Shown here: in pieces, positions 14,329 to 22,088 of the stretch
Position numbering within the stretch: position 1 is the stretch's first letter
Layout of the letters: the number at the start of each line of letters is the position of its first letter
Notes under the pieces: model-generated
The model's input: only the letters and a program-made list of their open reading frames with translations
The model's database searches: none
What the model was told of the DNA's origin: nothing
Made by a program: the position numbers and the translations under genes
Assembly (NCBI GenBank): GCA_028871235.1
Contig: JAGWNO010000007.1
Location: 1 to 25,228 of the forward strand
Length of the DNA stretch: 25,228 nt
DNA from: Gammaproteobacteria bacterium
Lineage (GTDB): Bacteria > Pseudomonadota > Gammaproteobacteria > Natronospirales > REEB76
Direction of reading: 5' to 3'

Positions 14329-16590
14329 ATGACCGAAGGCTCACAAGAAGCGTTCCATGTGCTGCGCGTGGTCAGATGGGCAACGCTTGCCCTGCTGGCC
14401 GCCATCGCCTGCATCACGCTGCTGGCGAGTTTCCGGGAATGGCGCTATGCCGGAGAATCGACGCGGCGCGACCTTGCAGTCCTGACCGACGCCCTGACCG
14501 CGGCGGCGAGTGAGTATCTGGTAAACAGCCACGCCAATCTGGCCCGCTTCGCAGGCCATCTGTCCCCCCTGGTTTCCCATAAGCCGTCGGCGCCCGGACT
14601 GCACGCGGAACTGGACAGTTTTCTGCTGGCGAATTCCCGGATTTCCGGGGTGCTGCTACTGGACAAAACCGGGCGTGTCCTTGCCTGCACCGGCATGGTG
14701 CCGCCCGAAACCAGGGCCGAAGTGGCCCGCACCCCGCTGACCACCCTGCCGCCCGGACGCTACGCCCTGGGCCACGTCCAGTCCGACCCTGACACGCGCC
14801 AGTGGCTGCTGCCCGTGCGTTATGTCCTGCGCGATGCCGACGGCCGGATACAGGCGGAACTGGCGGCGCTGATGCCGGTGGATGACTGGTTTCATCCGTT
14901 TACCGATGTGGTCATGTCCGAGCAGACGACGATTGGCCTGGTCAGCGAGCTGGGCGTCCGCCATGGCAGCTGGGCCACCACCGATGTCGGCATCCATTAC
15001 ACCCCCACGCCGCCGGAAGTGACCGAAGAGAGTGCGGCGGCCGCCGAACTCGCCCGCGGCGGCCAGTCGGCGATCGTCTATCTGCATGTCCGCAACCGCC
15101 TGGTGGCGGCCAAACGCCTCGACAGCTCCGGGCTGGTGGTGTACGTATCGGAACCCGCCACCATGCTCTGGTACCACTGGTGGCTGCGTGAGTGGCCCAT
15201 TCTGCTCATCGCCCTGATAGCGGCTATCCTGGTGCTGGGCAGTGCGCGGCTCGTCGTCTGGCGCGAAAGCCTGAATCGTACGCGGCGTCTCGCGGCGGCA
15301 CGCGAGGATGCACTTACACGCCTGCCAAACCGTACGGCGTTCCTCGAACAACTCACCGAACGATTGCGCGCGCTGCCGAATCCACGGCAGCTGGCCGTGT
15401 ATGCACTGGATCTGGACAGTTTCCTGCTCATCAGCGAGGGCCTGGGCGCCGAGATCGCCAATGAATGCATTAAGACGGTGGCAGCGCGCATGCGGGATTG
15501 CATGCCGTCAGAACGTCTTCTGGCGCGCTTGTGGGGTGATCGCTTCGCGGTGCTTGCTCCCGTGGCGGATGAAACCGAGGCGTTGGCGCTGGCAGCGGAG
15601 GGGCTCGCCTGCATCGCGCAGCCCATGGACGCCGCCGGGCATCAACTGCGCCTCACCGCCAGCATCGGCGTACATGTGGTCAGCGAGGCCGCGACATCCG
15701 CCGAGGCGGTGTTGGGTCACGCCGAAGCCTCCATGTATGCAGCGCATAAAAAAGGCGGCAATAACAGCGTACTGTTCGAACGGCATTTCGGCGAGGCCAC
15801 CCACAGGCAGGCCCGGCTCATGCTCGCCTTCGAGCATGCGCTGCAGCACGCCGAGTTCCAGCTGCATTACCAGCCCATCATCGAACTCAAGACCGGCCGC
15901 ACCACCGGCGTCGAAGCGCTGCTGCGTTGGACCGAATCAGAACGGGGCAACATCGCCCCCGGTGAATTCATCCCGGTGGCGGAAGACACCGGCTGGATCG
16001 TTCCCATCGGCCGCTGGGTACTGCAAGCCGCCTGCCGTCAGGCGGCGCTGTGGCGCGCGTCCGGCTATGACCTCAAGCTCGCGGTCAACCTGTCGGTGCG
16101 CCAGCTGCAGGAGCATGAGCTACCGGACAACATCGATAAGATTCTGCGCGAAACCGGCCTGCCTGCGAGCGCACTCACCCTTGAAATCACCGAGACCGCG
16201 GCCATGCAGGACTTCCATGCCAATGCACCCATCCTGCATGCCTTGCGGCAGCTGGGCGTGGAGTTGGCCATTGACGATTTTGGCACTCAGTATTCTTCCC
16301 TCAACTACCTGGCGCAGATCCCGACGAATTCCGTCAAGATCGACCAGTCCTTCATCCGCAAATTGCAGACACACTCCGATTACGCGAATATCACCCACGC
16401 CATCCTGTCTCTGTGCACCAGCCTGAACAGGACGTGCATCGCCGAGGGCATTGAGACGGAGCAGAACTACGCGACCCTGCGCAACTGGGGCTGTGAGTAC
16501 GCCCAGGGATTCTGGATCGCCCGGCCCATGGATGCCGAAAGCATGGGGCGCTGGCTGGAAAACGGCGGCTATCCGCCTCTGCGCCAATGA
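14329..16590 (+). CDS. Membrane c-di-GMP phosphodiesterase: periplasmic sensor, degenerate GGDEF, EAL
   Basis: This is a 753-residue protein. Membrane segments at about 16-34 and 289-311 enclose a periplasmic domain of about 250 residues that resembles a double-Cache or similar small-molecule sensor. The GGDEF domain (about 325-485) is degenerate: the signature is WGDRF (402-406) and no RxxD site precedes it, so cyclase activity is not expected. It may bind GTP and regulate the neighbour domain. The EAL domain (about 495-750) is complete: E529 in GVEALLRW, N587 in NLSVRQL, E619 in LEITET, D649 and D650 in IDDFGTQYSSLNYL, K670 in VKIDQSF and E706 in IAEGIET. It should hydrolyse c-di-GMP to pGpG. 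GGGATGGGAC just before the ATG at 14329 decides the start. The preceding 248-base gap has no gene. Confidence 0.93.
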   Translation: MTEGSQEAFHVLRVVRWATLALLAAIACITLLASFREWRYAGESTRRDLAVLTDALTAAASEYLVNSHANLARFAGHLSPLVSHKPSAPGLHAELDSFLLANSRISGVLLLDKTGRVLACTGMVPPETRAEVARTPLTTLPPGRYALGHVQSDPDTRQWLLPVRYVLRDADGRIQAELAALMPVDDWFHPFTDVVMSEQTTIGLVSELGVRHGSWATTDVGIHYTPTPPEVTEESAAAAELARGGQSAIVYLHVRNRLVAAKRLDSSGLVVYVSEPATMLWYHWWLREWPILLIALIAAILVLGSARLVVWRESLNRTRRLAAAREDALTRLPNRTAFLEQLTERLRALPNPRQLAVYALDLDSFLLISEGLGAEIANECIKTVAARMRDCMPSERLLARLWGDRFAVLAPVADETEALALAAEGLACIAQPMDAAGHQLRLTASIGVHVVSEAATSAEAVLGHAEASMYAAHKKGGNNSVLFERHFGEATHRQARLMLAFEHALQHAEFQLHYQPIIELKTGRTTGVEALLRWTESERGNIAPGEFIPVAEDTGWIVPIGRWVLQAACRQAALWRASGYDLKLAVNLSVRQLQEHELPDNIDKILRETGLPASALTLEITETAAMQDFHANAPILHALRQLGVELAIDDFGTQYSSLNYLAQIPTNSVKIDQSFIRKLQTHSDYANITHAILSLCTSLNRTCIAEGIETEQNYATLRNWGCEYAQGFWIARPMDAESMGRWLENGGYPPLRQ

Positions 16591-16918
16591 ATGATTGTTG
16601 TAGCGACGGCGGTGAAATTGACGAAAGCCGGGGAATATGCCGGTAACCTGGCCATGCCTGTGGCTGAAGCTAATCAGTCAGCCGTGATGATTTGCAAGCA
16701 GGTGGTCCACACCTGCCTCGATTTTGAGGAGCCGAGAATCTTTCGCAGCCAACCCCGCCTCCAGAATCGTTTGCGGCAAGCCGTCTTTCTCCGATTCAAG
16801 CGCCACGGCTGCTTCCCAAGGCCCGCAATGCACGGGGCCAGCACGGCGCATTAAATATCATTCATTGAAACCAGGCCGAATCCTGCGGGTCTATACTCAC
16901 TGTCAGCAGTCGCCAGCA
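16591..16918. other. 328-base gap without a supported gene; hairpin and -10 element
   Basis: An 87-codon frame begins directly after the EAL stop, but its composition looks random and it has no ribosome binding site, so it is not called. A stem-loop GCAGGTG/CACCTGC (16698-16704 with 16710-16716, five-base loop) is followed after five bases by ATTTT and may be a weak terminator for the EAL gene. TATACT at 16892-16897 is a good -10 for the DUF4124 gene, with no recognisable -35 at the right spacing. The rest shows nothing further. Confidence 0.4.
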
Positions 16919-17491
16919 ATGGCGGTATCCATGGCAAGAATCCGTACCTTACTGTTGGTTTTCAGTTTCACGGCCCTGTTCTCCGGAACCGTCGCAGCAG
17001 CCGGCTTGCATGTCTATAAATGGGTGGACAGCACAGGCGTTCTGCACTACAGCGACAAGGCGCCCGCCGTTGAGGCAAACAAAGTGACGCTGATGGAACT
17101 GCCTGCCCTGCCCCCTCCGAACCCCCAGGAAGAAGCACGGACTCAGGCCTGGATCGCCAGCATCAATCAGTTGTACCAGCGCACGCTCGAACAAACAGCG
17201 CAGCAGCATGCCCGGGAACCCGCCTGGGAGAACGTGCAGATGCAAAATGCGTCCAGCGCACCCCAGCTTCCGCAGACAACGACCTATGCCGTTCCCGTGT
17301 TTTGGCCTTTCGGCCTGCATGGTTTGGGGCACCGGCATCACGAGCCTGACCGGGATGATTTCATGCGCCCTTTCCACGGGGATCACGACACCCCGCCGGT
17401 TTTCCGGCCTTCCCCTCCTGACAAGCTGCCCAGTTCTTTCCCCCCAAACAGACTGCCCAGCTCATTTCCGGAAGAAGCGCATAGGTTCTAG
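16919..17491 (+). CDS. Exported DUF4124-domain protein with His/Asp-rich C-terminus
   Basis: This protein has about 190 residues with a signal peptide (ARIRTLLLVFSFTALFSGTVAAA). The DUF4124 domain follows directly: LHVYKWVDSTGVLHYSDKAP, the short WxDxxGxxHYSD-type beta motif of proteobacterial envelope proteins. The middle is helical with many Gln and Ala. The C-terminus is low-complexity. It contains a His- and Asp-rich stretch (HGLGHRHHEPDRDD, then FHGDHD) and two copies of LPSSFP spaced by five residues. The function of DUF4124 is not established. Starts at 16919 and 16931 are both possible. With the TATACT box just upstream the leader would be only 15-27 bases, and no strong ribosome binding site is seen. 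The gene converges on mnmE with only 15 bases between the stops. Confidence 0.8.
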   Translation: MAVSMARIRTLLLVFSFTALFSGTVAAAGLHVYKWVDSTGVLHYSDKAPAVEANKVTLMELPALPPPNPQEEARTQAWIASINQLYQRTLEQTAQQHAREPAWENVQMQNASSAPQLPQTTTYAVPVFWPFGLHGLGHRHHEPDRDDFMRPFHGDHDTPPVFRPSPPDKLPSSFPPNRLPSSFPEEAHRF

Positions 17492-17506
17492 AGCCCCGCG
17501 CCGGGA

Positions 17507-18853
17507 TTACTTTCCGATGCAGAAATCCGAAAAGATCCGGCCCAGCAGATCCTCGCTGGTGAATTCGCCGGTGATTTCACCCAGACATAATTGAGCCAGC
17601 CGCAATTCCTCCGCAAGCAGTTCGCGGGCGCTGTTTTCGATATGCGCAGCCGCTGCCTGCAGGTGTTCCCGGGCACGGGCGAGTGCCTGCAGGTGCCGGC
17701 GGCGGGCGCTGAAGGTATCCTCGCCGCTTTCGTTATAACCGGCGGCGCGCTTGAGGTGGGCGCGCAACAGCCCGAGCCCCGCGCCTGTCCTGGCGGACAA
17801 CCATAACTGCGGGTACGGCGCCGACTCCTGCAACGCTGGCGGCCGGCCGGCAAGATCGATCTTGTTGAAGACCAGTGTCACCGGCAATGCAGCTGGCAGT
17901 TCGGCGAGGATGTGTTCGTCCTGCGGCTGCAGCCCCAAGCTGTCGTCCACCAGCAGCAACACCCGGTCCGCCTCGCGGATCTCCTTCCAGGCGCGGCGCA
18001 CGCCTTCCTGCTCCACCGCATCGCCGCTCGCGCGCAGGCCGGCGGTATCGATAAGGTGTAGCGGCATACCGTCCAGGTCCAGGTGCTCTCGCAGCACATC
18101 ACGGGTGGTGCCGGGTACCTCGGTGACGATGGCCGCCGCATGGCCCGCCAGCCGGTTCAACAGGCTGGATTTGCCGACGTTGGGCCGGCCGGCGATCACC
18201 ACGGTGATGCCCTGGCGCACCAGACTGCCCTGTTGCGCGGCGGCGGCGAGCGCCTCAAAGCGGGTGCGGATGCCGGCAAACCGGCTGCTCACCTGACCGT
18301 CGCTCAGGAAATCCAGCTCTTCGTCCGGGAAATCGATGGTCGCTTCCACATGGGTGCGCAAGCCGATGAGCGCTTCCACCAGGGCGTGCACCTGTGCGGA
18401 GAATTCACCGCGCAATGAACGCATCGCGGCACGCGCCGCCTGGGCGGTCCCGCTGTCAATGAGATCGGCGATGGCTTCCGCCTGGGTGAGATCCAGTTTG
18501 TCGTTCAGGAACGCGCGCTCGGAAAATTCCCCGGGACGCGCGAGGCGAGCGCCCAGTTCACAGGTGCGCTGCAGCAGCAGGTCCAGCACCACCGGCCCGC
18601 CATGGGCATGCAATTCCAGCACGTCTTCGCCGGTGAAGGACCCGGGCGCAGCGAAGAACAGCGCCAGGCCCTGGTCCAGACGCATGCCATCGGCCCCCAG
18701 GAAATGCGCCAGCACCGCCTGGCGCGGCGCCGGCAGCCGGCCGAGCACCGCTTGGGCAATGGCCCGCACGCCGGGCCCCGAGACACGCACGATGCCTACT
18801 CCGCCGCGGCCGGGGGGCGTGGCGATGGCGGCGATGGTGTCGGCGGCGGTCAT
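17507..18853 (-). CDS. mnmE: tRNA uridine-5-carboxymethylaminomethyl modification GTPase MnmE (TrmE)
   Basis: MnmE is a potassium-activated GTPase that works with MnmG to modify the wobble uridine of tRNA using a folate one-carbon donor. At 448 residues the length is standard. The N-terminal folate-binding domain begins DTIAAIATPPGRGGVGIVRVSG. The G domain is inserted in the helical domain: G1 GRPNVGKSS (223-230), G2 within VPGTTRD (247-252), G3 DTAGLR (269-274) and G4 NKID. The protein ends with the invariant FCIGK, whose Cys is essential. In Escherichia coli and relatives mnmE directly follows yidC. Here an opposite-strand hydrolase-OsmC gene separates them, so mnmE must have its own promoter. 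None is clear in the 60-base divergent gap. Confidence 0.98.
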   Translation of the reverse strand: MTAADTIAAIATPPGRGGVGIVRVSGPGVRAIAQAVLGRLPAPRQAVLAHFLGADGMRLDQGLALFFAAPGSFTGEDVLELHAHGGPVVLDLLLQRTCELGARLARPGEFSERAFLNDKLDLTQAEAIADLIDSGTAQAARAAMRSLRGEFSAQVHALVEALIGLRTHVEATIDFPDEELDFLSDGQVSSRFAGIRTRFEALAAAAQQGSLVRQGITVVIAGRPNVGKSSLLNRLAGHAAAIVTEVPGTTRDVLREHLDLDGMPLHLIDTAGLRASGDAVEQEGVRRAWKEIREADRVLLLVDDSLGLQPQDEHILAELPAALPVTLVFNKIDLAGRPPALQESAPYPQLWLSARTGAGLGLLRAHLKRAAGYNESGEDTFSARRRHLQALARAREHLQAAAAHIENSARELLAEELRLAQLCLGEITGEFTSEDLLGRIFSDFCIGK

Positions 18854-18913
18854 GGGGATTCAGCGGATGAAATGGGTTAAATTCAACGGCCCGCATCATA
18901 GCGACAAACCAGG

Positions 18914-20143
18914 ATGACCGACATGCCCGGTGAACTTGTCCACTTCCTGAACGCCGCGGGTCAGAAGCTCGCCGGCCACCTGGAGATGCCGGCCAACGGC
19001 AGGCCGCGGGCCTTCGCGCTCTACGCCCCGTGTTTCACCTGCGGCAAGGACGTGCGCGCCGCCTTCAACATCTGCCGCGCGCTTGCCATGCGGGGCATCG
19101 CCACGCTGCGTTTCGATTTCACCGGTCTCGGCGCCAGTGCCGGGGATTTCGCCGACACCACCTTCTCCACCAATATCGCTGATCTGGTATGTGCCGCGAG
19201 ATTCCTGGAGGAGCACTACGAAGGTCCCAAGATCCTGGTGGGGCACTCGCTGGGTGGCAGCGCGGTACTGCAGGCGGCCAGCGGGATCAAGAGCTGCATC
19301 GCGGTCGCCACGGTGGCCGCGCCGGCCAATCCCGAACACGTCGCCGGGTTGCTCGGCGCGGCGCGCACGCTGCTGGACAAACAGGGTGAAGCGGACGTGC
19401 TGCTGGCGGGCCGCAAGTTCCATTTCAAGAAGGCCTTCCTCGACGACCTCAAGAACCAGCAGTGGAAGGACAAGATCCACGCACTGCGCAAACCGCTGCT
19501 GATCTTCCACTCGCCGGTGGACCAGACGGTGGATATCAGCAATGCCGCGGAGATCTTCACCGCCGCCCTGCATCCCAAAAGTTTTGTCGCCCTCAATAAC
19601 GCCGATCACCTGCTCAGCAAGGACGAAGACTCGGAATACGTGGGAGTGATGCTGGCCGCCTGGGCCAGCAAATACCTGGGCGAACTCGGGGTACAGCCGC
19701 TGGCGAGCCCGGCGGCGGAGGGCGAGGTGGTGGCGCATATCGGCCCGGAACATTACCGCACCGACGTGTATGCCGGCGCGCACGTGCTGGTGGCCGACGA
19801 GCCCAGAGATGTGGGCGGCACCGATGCCGGACCGTCGCCCTACGGCTATCTCAGCAGCGCGCTGGGTGCGTGCACCGCCATCACGCTGCGCATGTACGCC
19901 GATCGCAAGCAATGGCCGGTGGAAGCCATCATCGTGCGGCTTAAGCACGAGAAGATACACGCCAGCGACTGCGCCACATGCGAGACCGGGGATGGCAAGC
20001 TGGATCGTTTCGAGCGGGAGATTGAGCTGACCGGCAAGCTCAGTGGTGAACAGCGGCAACGACTGCTGGAAATTGCCAACAAATGTCCGGTGCATCAGAC
20101 GTTGCACTCGGAAGTGATAATTGATTCGCGCCTGAAAGATTGA
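18914..20143 (+). CDS. Bifunctional alpha/beta hydrolase / OsmC family protein
   Basis: This is a 409-residue cytoplasmic fusion. The N-terminal alpha/beta hydrolase (about 1-258) has S112 in GHSLGG, D203 in HSPVDQTV and H232 in NNADHLLS as triad. The C-terminal OsmC domain (about 270-405) has the two reactive cysteines, C320 in LSSALGACTAITLRMYA and C391 in ANKCPVHQTL, with a conserved Glu candidate in the FEREIEL strand. OsmC proteins reduce organic hydroperoxides. The hydrolase half presumably acts on related esters or acyl compounds. The fusion is a known, widespread architecture with no firm physiological role. A second start at 18923 has AGGA eight bases upstream and may be the real one. 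The gene is divergent from mnmE and convergent with yidC, breaking the usual yidC-mnmE pair. Confidence 0.95.
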   Translation: MTDMPGELVHFLNAAGQKLAGHLEMPANGRPRAFALYAPCFTCGKDVRAAFNICRALAMRGIATLRFDFTGLGASAGDFADTTFSTNIADLVCAARFLEEHYEGPKILVGHSLGGSAVLQAASGIKSCIAVATVAAPANPEHVAGLLGAARTLLDKQGEADVLLAGRKFHFKKAFLDDLKNQQWKDKIHALRKPLLIFHSPVDQTVDISNAAEIFTAALHPKSFVALNNADHLLSKDEDSEYVGVMLAAWASKYLGELGVQPLASPAAEGEVVAHIGPEHYRTDVYAGAHVLVADEPRDVGGTDAGPSPYGYLSSALGACTAITLRMYADRKQWPVEAIIVRLKHEKIHASDCATCETGDGKLDRFEREIELTGKLSGEQRQRLLEIANKCPVHQTLHSEVIIDSRLKD

Positions 20144-20176
20144 GTTGCGTGACTCCGCGTTTTGCCACGCAGAGCG

Positions 20177-21865
20177 CTAGCCGTCCTTGGCGACGTGCTT
20201 GTGATTGTCCTGCTGGATGACACGATTGATGTGCCACTGCTGGGCGATCGTCAGCACTGAATTGGCCACGTAATACAGCGCCAGACCCGACGGCAATACG
20301 GCGTACAGCACGCCAAGGGCCAGCGGCATCACCATCATGACGCGCCGCTGCATCTTGTCGGCGGTGGGTTGCGGGCTAACCTGGAACTGTATGAACATAA
20401 CGACCGCGTAGACCACCGGCAGGATGTAATACGGGTCCGGTGCCGACAGGTCATGGATCCAGCCGACCCATGGTGACTGCCGCAGTTCTACGCTGTACAC
20501 CAATACGTAATACAGCGCAAAGAAGATCGGCATCTGGATGAGCATGGGCAGGCAGCCACTCGCCGGATTGATCTTCTCCTTCTTATACAGCTCCATCATC
20601 GCCTGGCTGAGGCGCTGCTTGTCGTCCTTGTAGCGTTCCTGCAGCGCCTTGAGGCGCGGTTGCACACGTCGCATCTTCGCCATGGAGCGCCCGCTGATCT
20701 GATTCAGCGGATAGAAGAGCAGCTTGAAAATCAATGTGAGCACCAGGATGGACCAGCCCCAGTTGCCTATGAAGCGGTGGATGAGATTCAGCAGCTTGAA
20801 GATGGGTTCAGCGATGATAGTGAGTTTGCCGTAATCCACGGTGAGCTCTAGTCCGGGGGCTACGTGGGCAAGATGTGTCTGCAGTTTTGGGCCGATGAAC
20901 AGCGTGTCGGTGAACATGGCGCTGGCGCCCGGCGCCAGCGTCTGCGGCGTCGACAGCGTGCCCACCAGGAAACGCGAGTCCCCCAGCGACCTGGTGTAGT
21001 AGTAGTTCTGCGCCGTGCTGCCGCCTTGCGCCACCGGGATGATGGCGGTAAGGAAATAGTGATCCACCACGGCAATCCAGCCGGCTATTACAGTTTCTGT
21101 CACCGGGGATTGCAGCAGATCAGAGAATTCGTATTGCTTGTAGCCGTCCTTGCCGTGGATGGCCACGCGCTGATAATCGTAGCGTTGCACGCTGAACAGG
21201 CTGTGGCTCACGGGAACGTAGTGATTCTCGATCTGTGCGTATTCCGAGCCGACCCACGCTTCCCGGGCGTCATTGCGTACCGTGTAGGCGAGTTTCACCT
21301 GGTAACTGCCGTGCGTGAACGTATAGGTCTTCTCAACTTTCAGACCCCCGGGATTCATCCATGTCAGCGTGACCGTCAGCCCTTTCTGATCCGGCGCCAG
21401 GGTGTACTGGCTCTGGCTCGCGGTGTAGAGCGCTTGTTGCTCCGGCGCCGCAGGACCGGAACGGGTCTGCAGTCCCGACTGGACCACCAGCAACGCCGCA
21501 CTTTCGCTGGTCAGCACCTTGACCGGCTGATCTGGCGTGGTTAATTCCACCGGATATTTGCGCAGCTCGGCCTGGCGGATGTCGCCCCCGGCGGTATCGA
21601 TCACCACGTCCAGGACATCAGTGCGCACTGTGATCTGTTCGCCTTTGGGCGTGCTCGCCACCGACGAGGGTGATGGCAGCGCACTGGCACCGGCGCTGAT
21701 ATTGGATGGCGACAAGGCGGTGGGCATAACCGGCGCGGACGTAGCGTTGGCACTGGAGGTAGGCTCGGGCGCGGGCCGGGGTCCATAGTCCTGCATCCAG
21801 GCCTGGTAGATCAGAAACGCGACGAACACCAGCGCCGCAATCAGGAATAGCCGGCGGTTATCCAT
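20177..21865 (-). CDS. yidC: Membrane protein insertase YidC
   Basis: YidC inserts and folds inner-membrane proteins, alone or with SecYEG. The 562 residues are the gram-negative form. It has an N-terminal membrane anchor (MDNRRLFLIAALVFVAFLIYQAW), a Pro/Ser/Ala-rich linker, a large periplasmic beta domain (about 70-345) and the conserved membrane core of five segments. The core includes IGNWGWSILVLTLIFKLLFYPL, the cytoplasmic hairpin LKALQERYKDDKQRLSQAMMELYKKEKINP, GCLPMLIQMPIFFALYYVL and the final LALYYVANSVLTIAQQW. The Arg of the hydrophilic groove falls in the segment near SGRSMAKMRR. The gene starts one base after the yidD stop and so belongs to the rpmH-rnpA-yidD-yidC operon. It converges with the hydrolase-OsmC gene, with 33 bases between stops and no clear terminator. 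Confidence 0.98.
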   Translation of the reverse strand: MDNRRLFLIAALVFVAFLIYQAWMQDYGPRPAPEPTSSANATSAPVMPTALSPSNISAGASALPSPSSVASTPKGEQITVRTDVLDVVIDTAGGDIRQAELRKYPVELTTPDQPVKVLTSESAALLVVQSGLQTRSGPAAPEQQALYTASQSQYTLAPDQKGLTVTLTWMNPGGLKVEKTYTFTHGSYQVKLAYTVRNDAREAWVGSEYAQIENHYVPVSHSLFSVQRYDYQRVAIHGKDGYKQYEFSDLLQSPVTETVIAGWIAVVDHYFLTAIIPVAQGGSTAQNYYYTRSLGDSRFLVGTLSTPQTLAPGASAMFTDTLFIGPKLQTHLAHVAPGLELTVDYGKLTIIAEPIFKLLNLIHRFIGNWGWSILVLTLIFKLLFYPLNQISGRSMAKMRRVQPRLKALQERYKDDKQRLSQAMMELYKKEKINPASGCLPMLIQMPIFFALYYVLVYSVELRQSPWVGWIHDLSAPDPYYILPVVYAVVMFIQFQVSPQPTADKMQRRVMMVMPLALGVLYAVLPSGLALYYVANSVLTIAQQWHINRVIQQDNHKHVAKDG

Positions 21866-21866
21866 G

Positions 21867-22088
21867 TCAATGCCTGGTGCGGGGCACGGGATCGAAGCCG
21901 CCGGGATGCAGCGGGTGACAGCGCAGGATGCGTCTCATGGTCAGCCAGATGCCGTGGAGTGCACCGAAGCGCTTGATGGCCTCTTGAGCATAGACGGAGC
22001 AGGAGGGCTCGAAACGACAGCATGGCCCCAGCAGCGGGCTGATGAGGTAACGGTAACCGCTGATTAAAAGGATCAGTAGCTTGCGCAT
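21867..22088 (-). CDS. yidD: Membrane protein insertion efficiency factor YidD
   Basis: This is a 73-residue protein associated with the inner face of the cytoplasmic membrane, where it assists YidC-dependent insertion. The family pattern is complete: an N-terminal amphipathic helix (MRKLLILLISGYRYLISPL), then GPCCRFEPSCSVYAQEAIKRFGALHG, then LRCHPLHPGGFDPVP. The conserved cysteines are all present. The start at 22088 is chosen because it matches the family N-terminus. A start 27 bases upstream is in frame but would extend deeper into rnpA. The gene overlaps the end of rnpA by 16 bases and ends one base before yidC, so translation of the three is probably coupled. Confidence 0.95.
   Translation of the reverse strand: MRKLLILLISGYRYLISPLLGPCCRFEPSCSVYAQEAIKRFGALHGIWLTMRRILRCHPLHPGGFDPVPRTRH

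Noticed and set aside
16591..16854. 87-codon frame starting immediately after the EAL stop
   Set aside because: It has no ribosome binding site and no domain, signal or membrane pattern. Back-to-back TGA/ATG is suggestive of coupling, but the translation looks random.
17427..17472. Repeated LPSSFP coding segment as a mobile or CRISPR-like repeat
   Set aside because: There are only two imperfect copies inside a coding sequence, without spacers, palindromes or flanking duplications.
18896..20107. 403-codon open frame opposite the hydrolase-OsmC gene
   Set aside because: It is antisense to a gene with two intact catalytic domains and has no motif of its own.
20146..20171. TGCGTG/CACGCA inverted repeat between the hydrolase-OsmC and yidC stops
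   Set aside because: The loop is about 14 bases and there is no T run after the stem, so terminator function is not supported.
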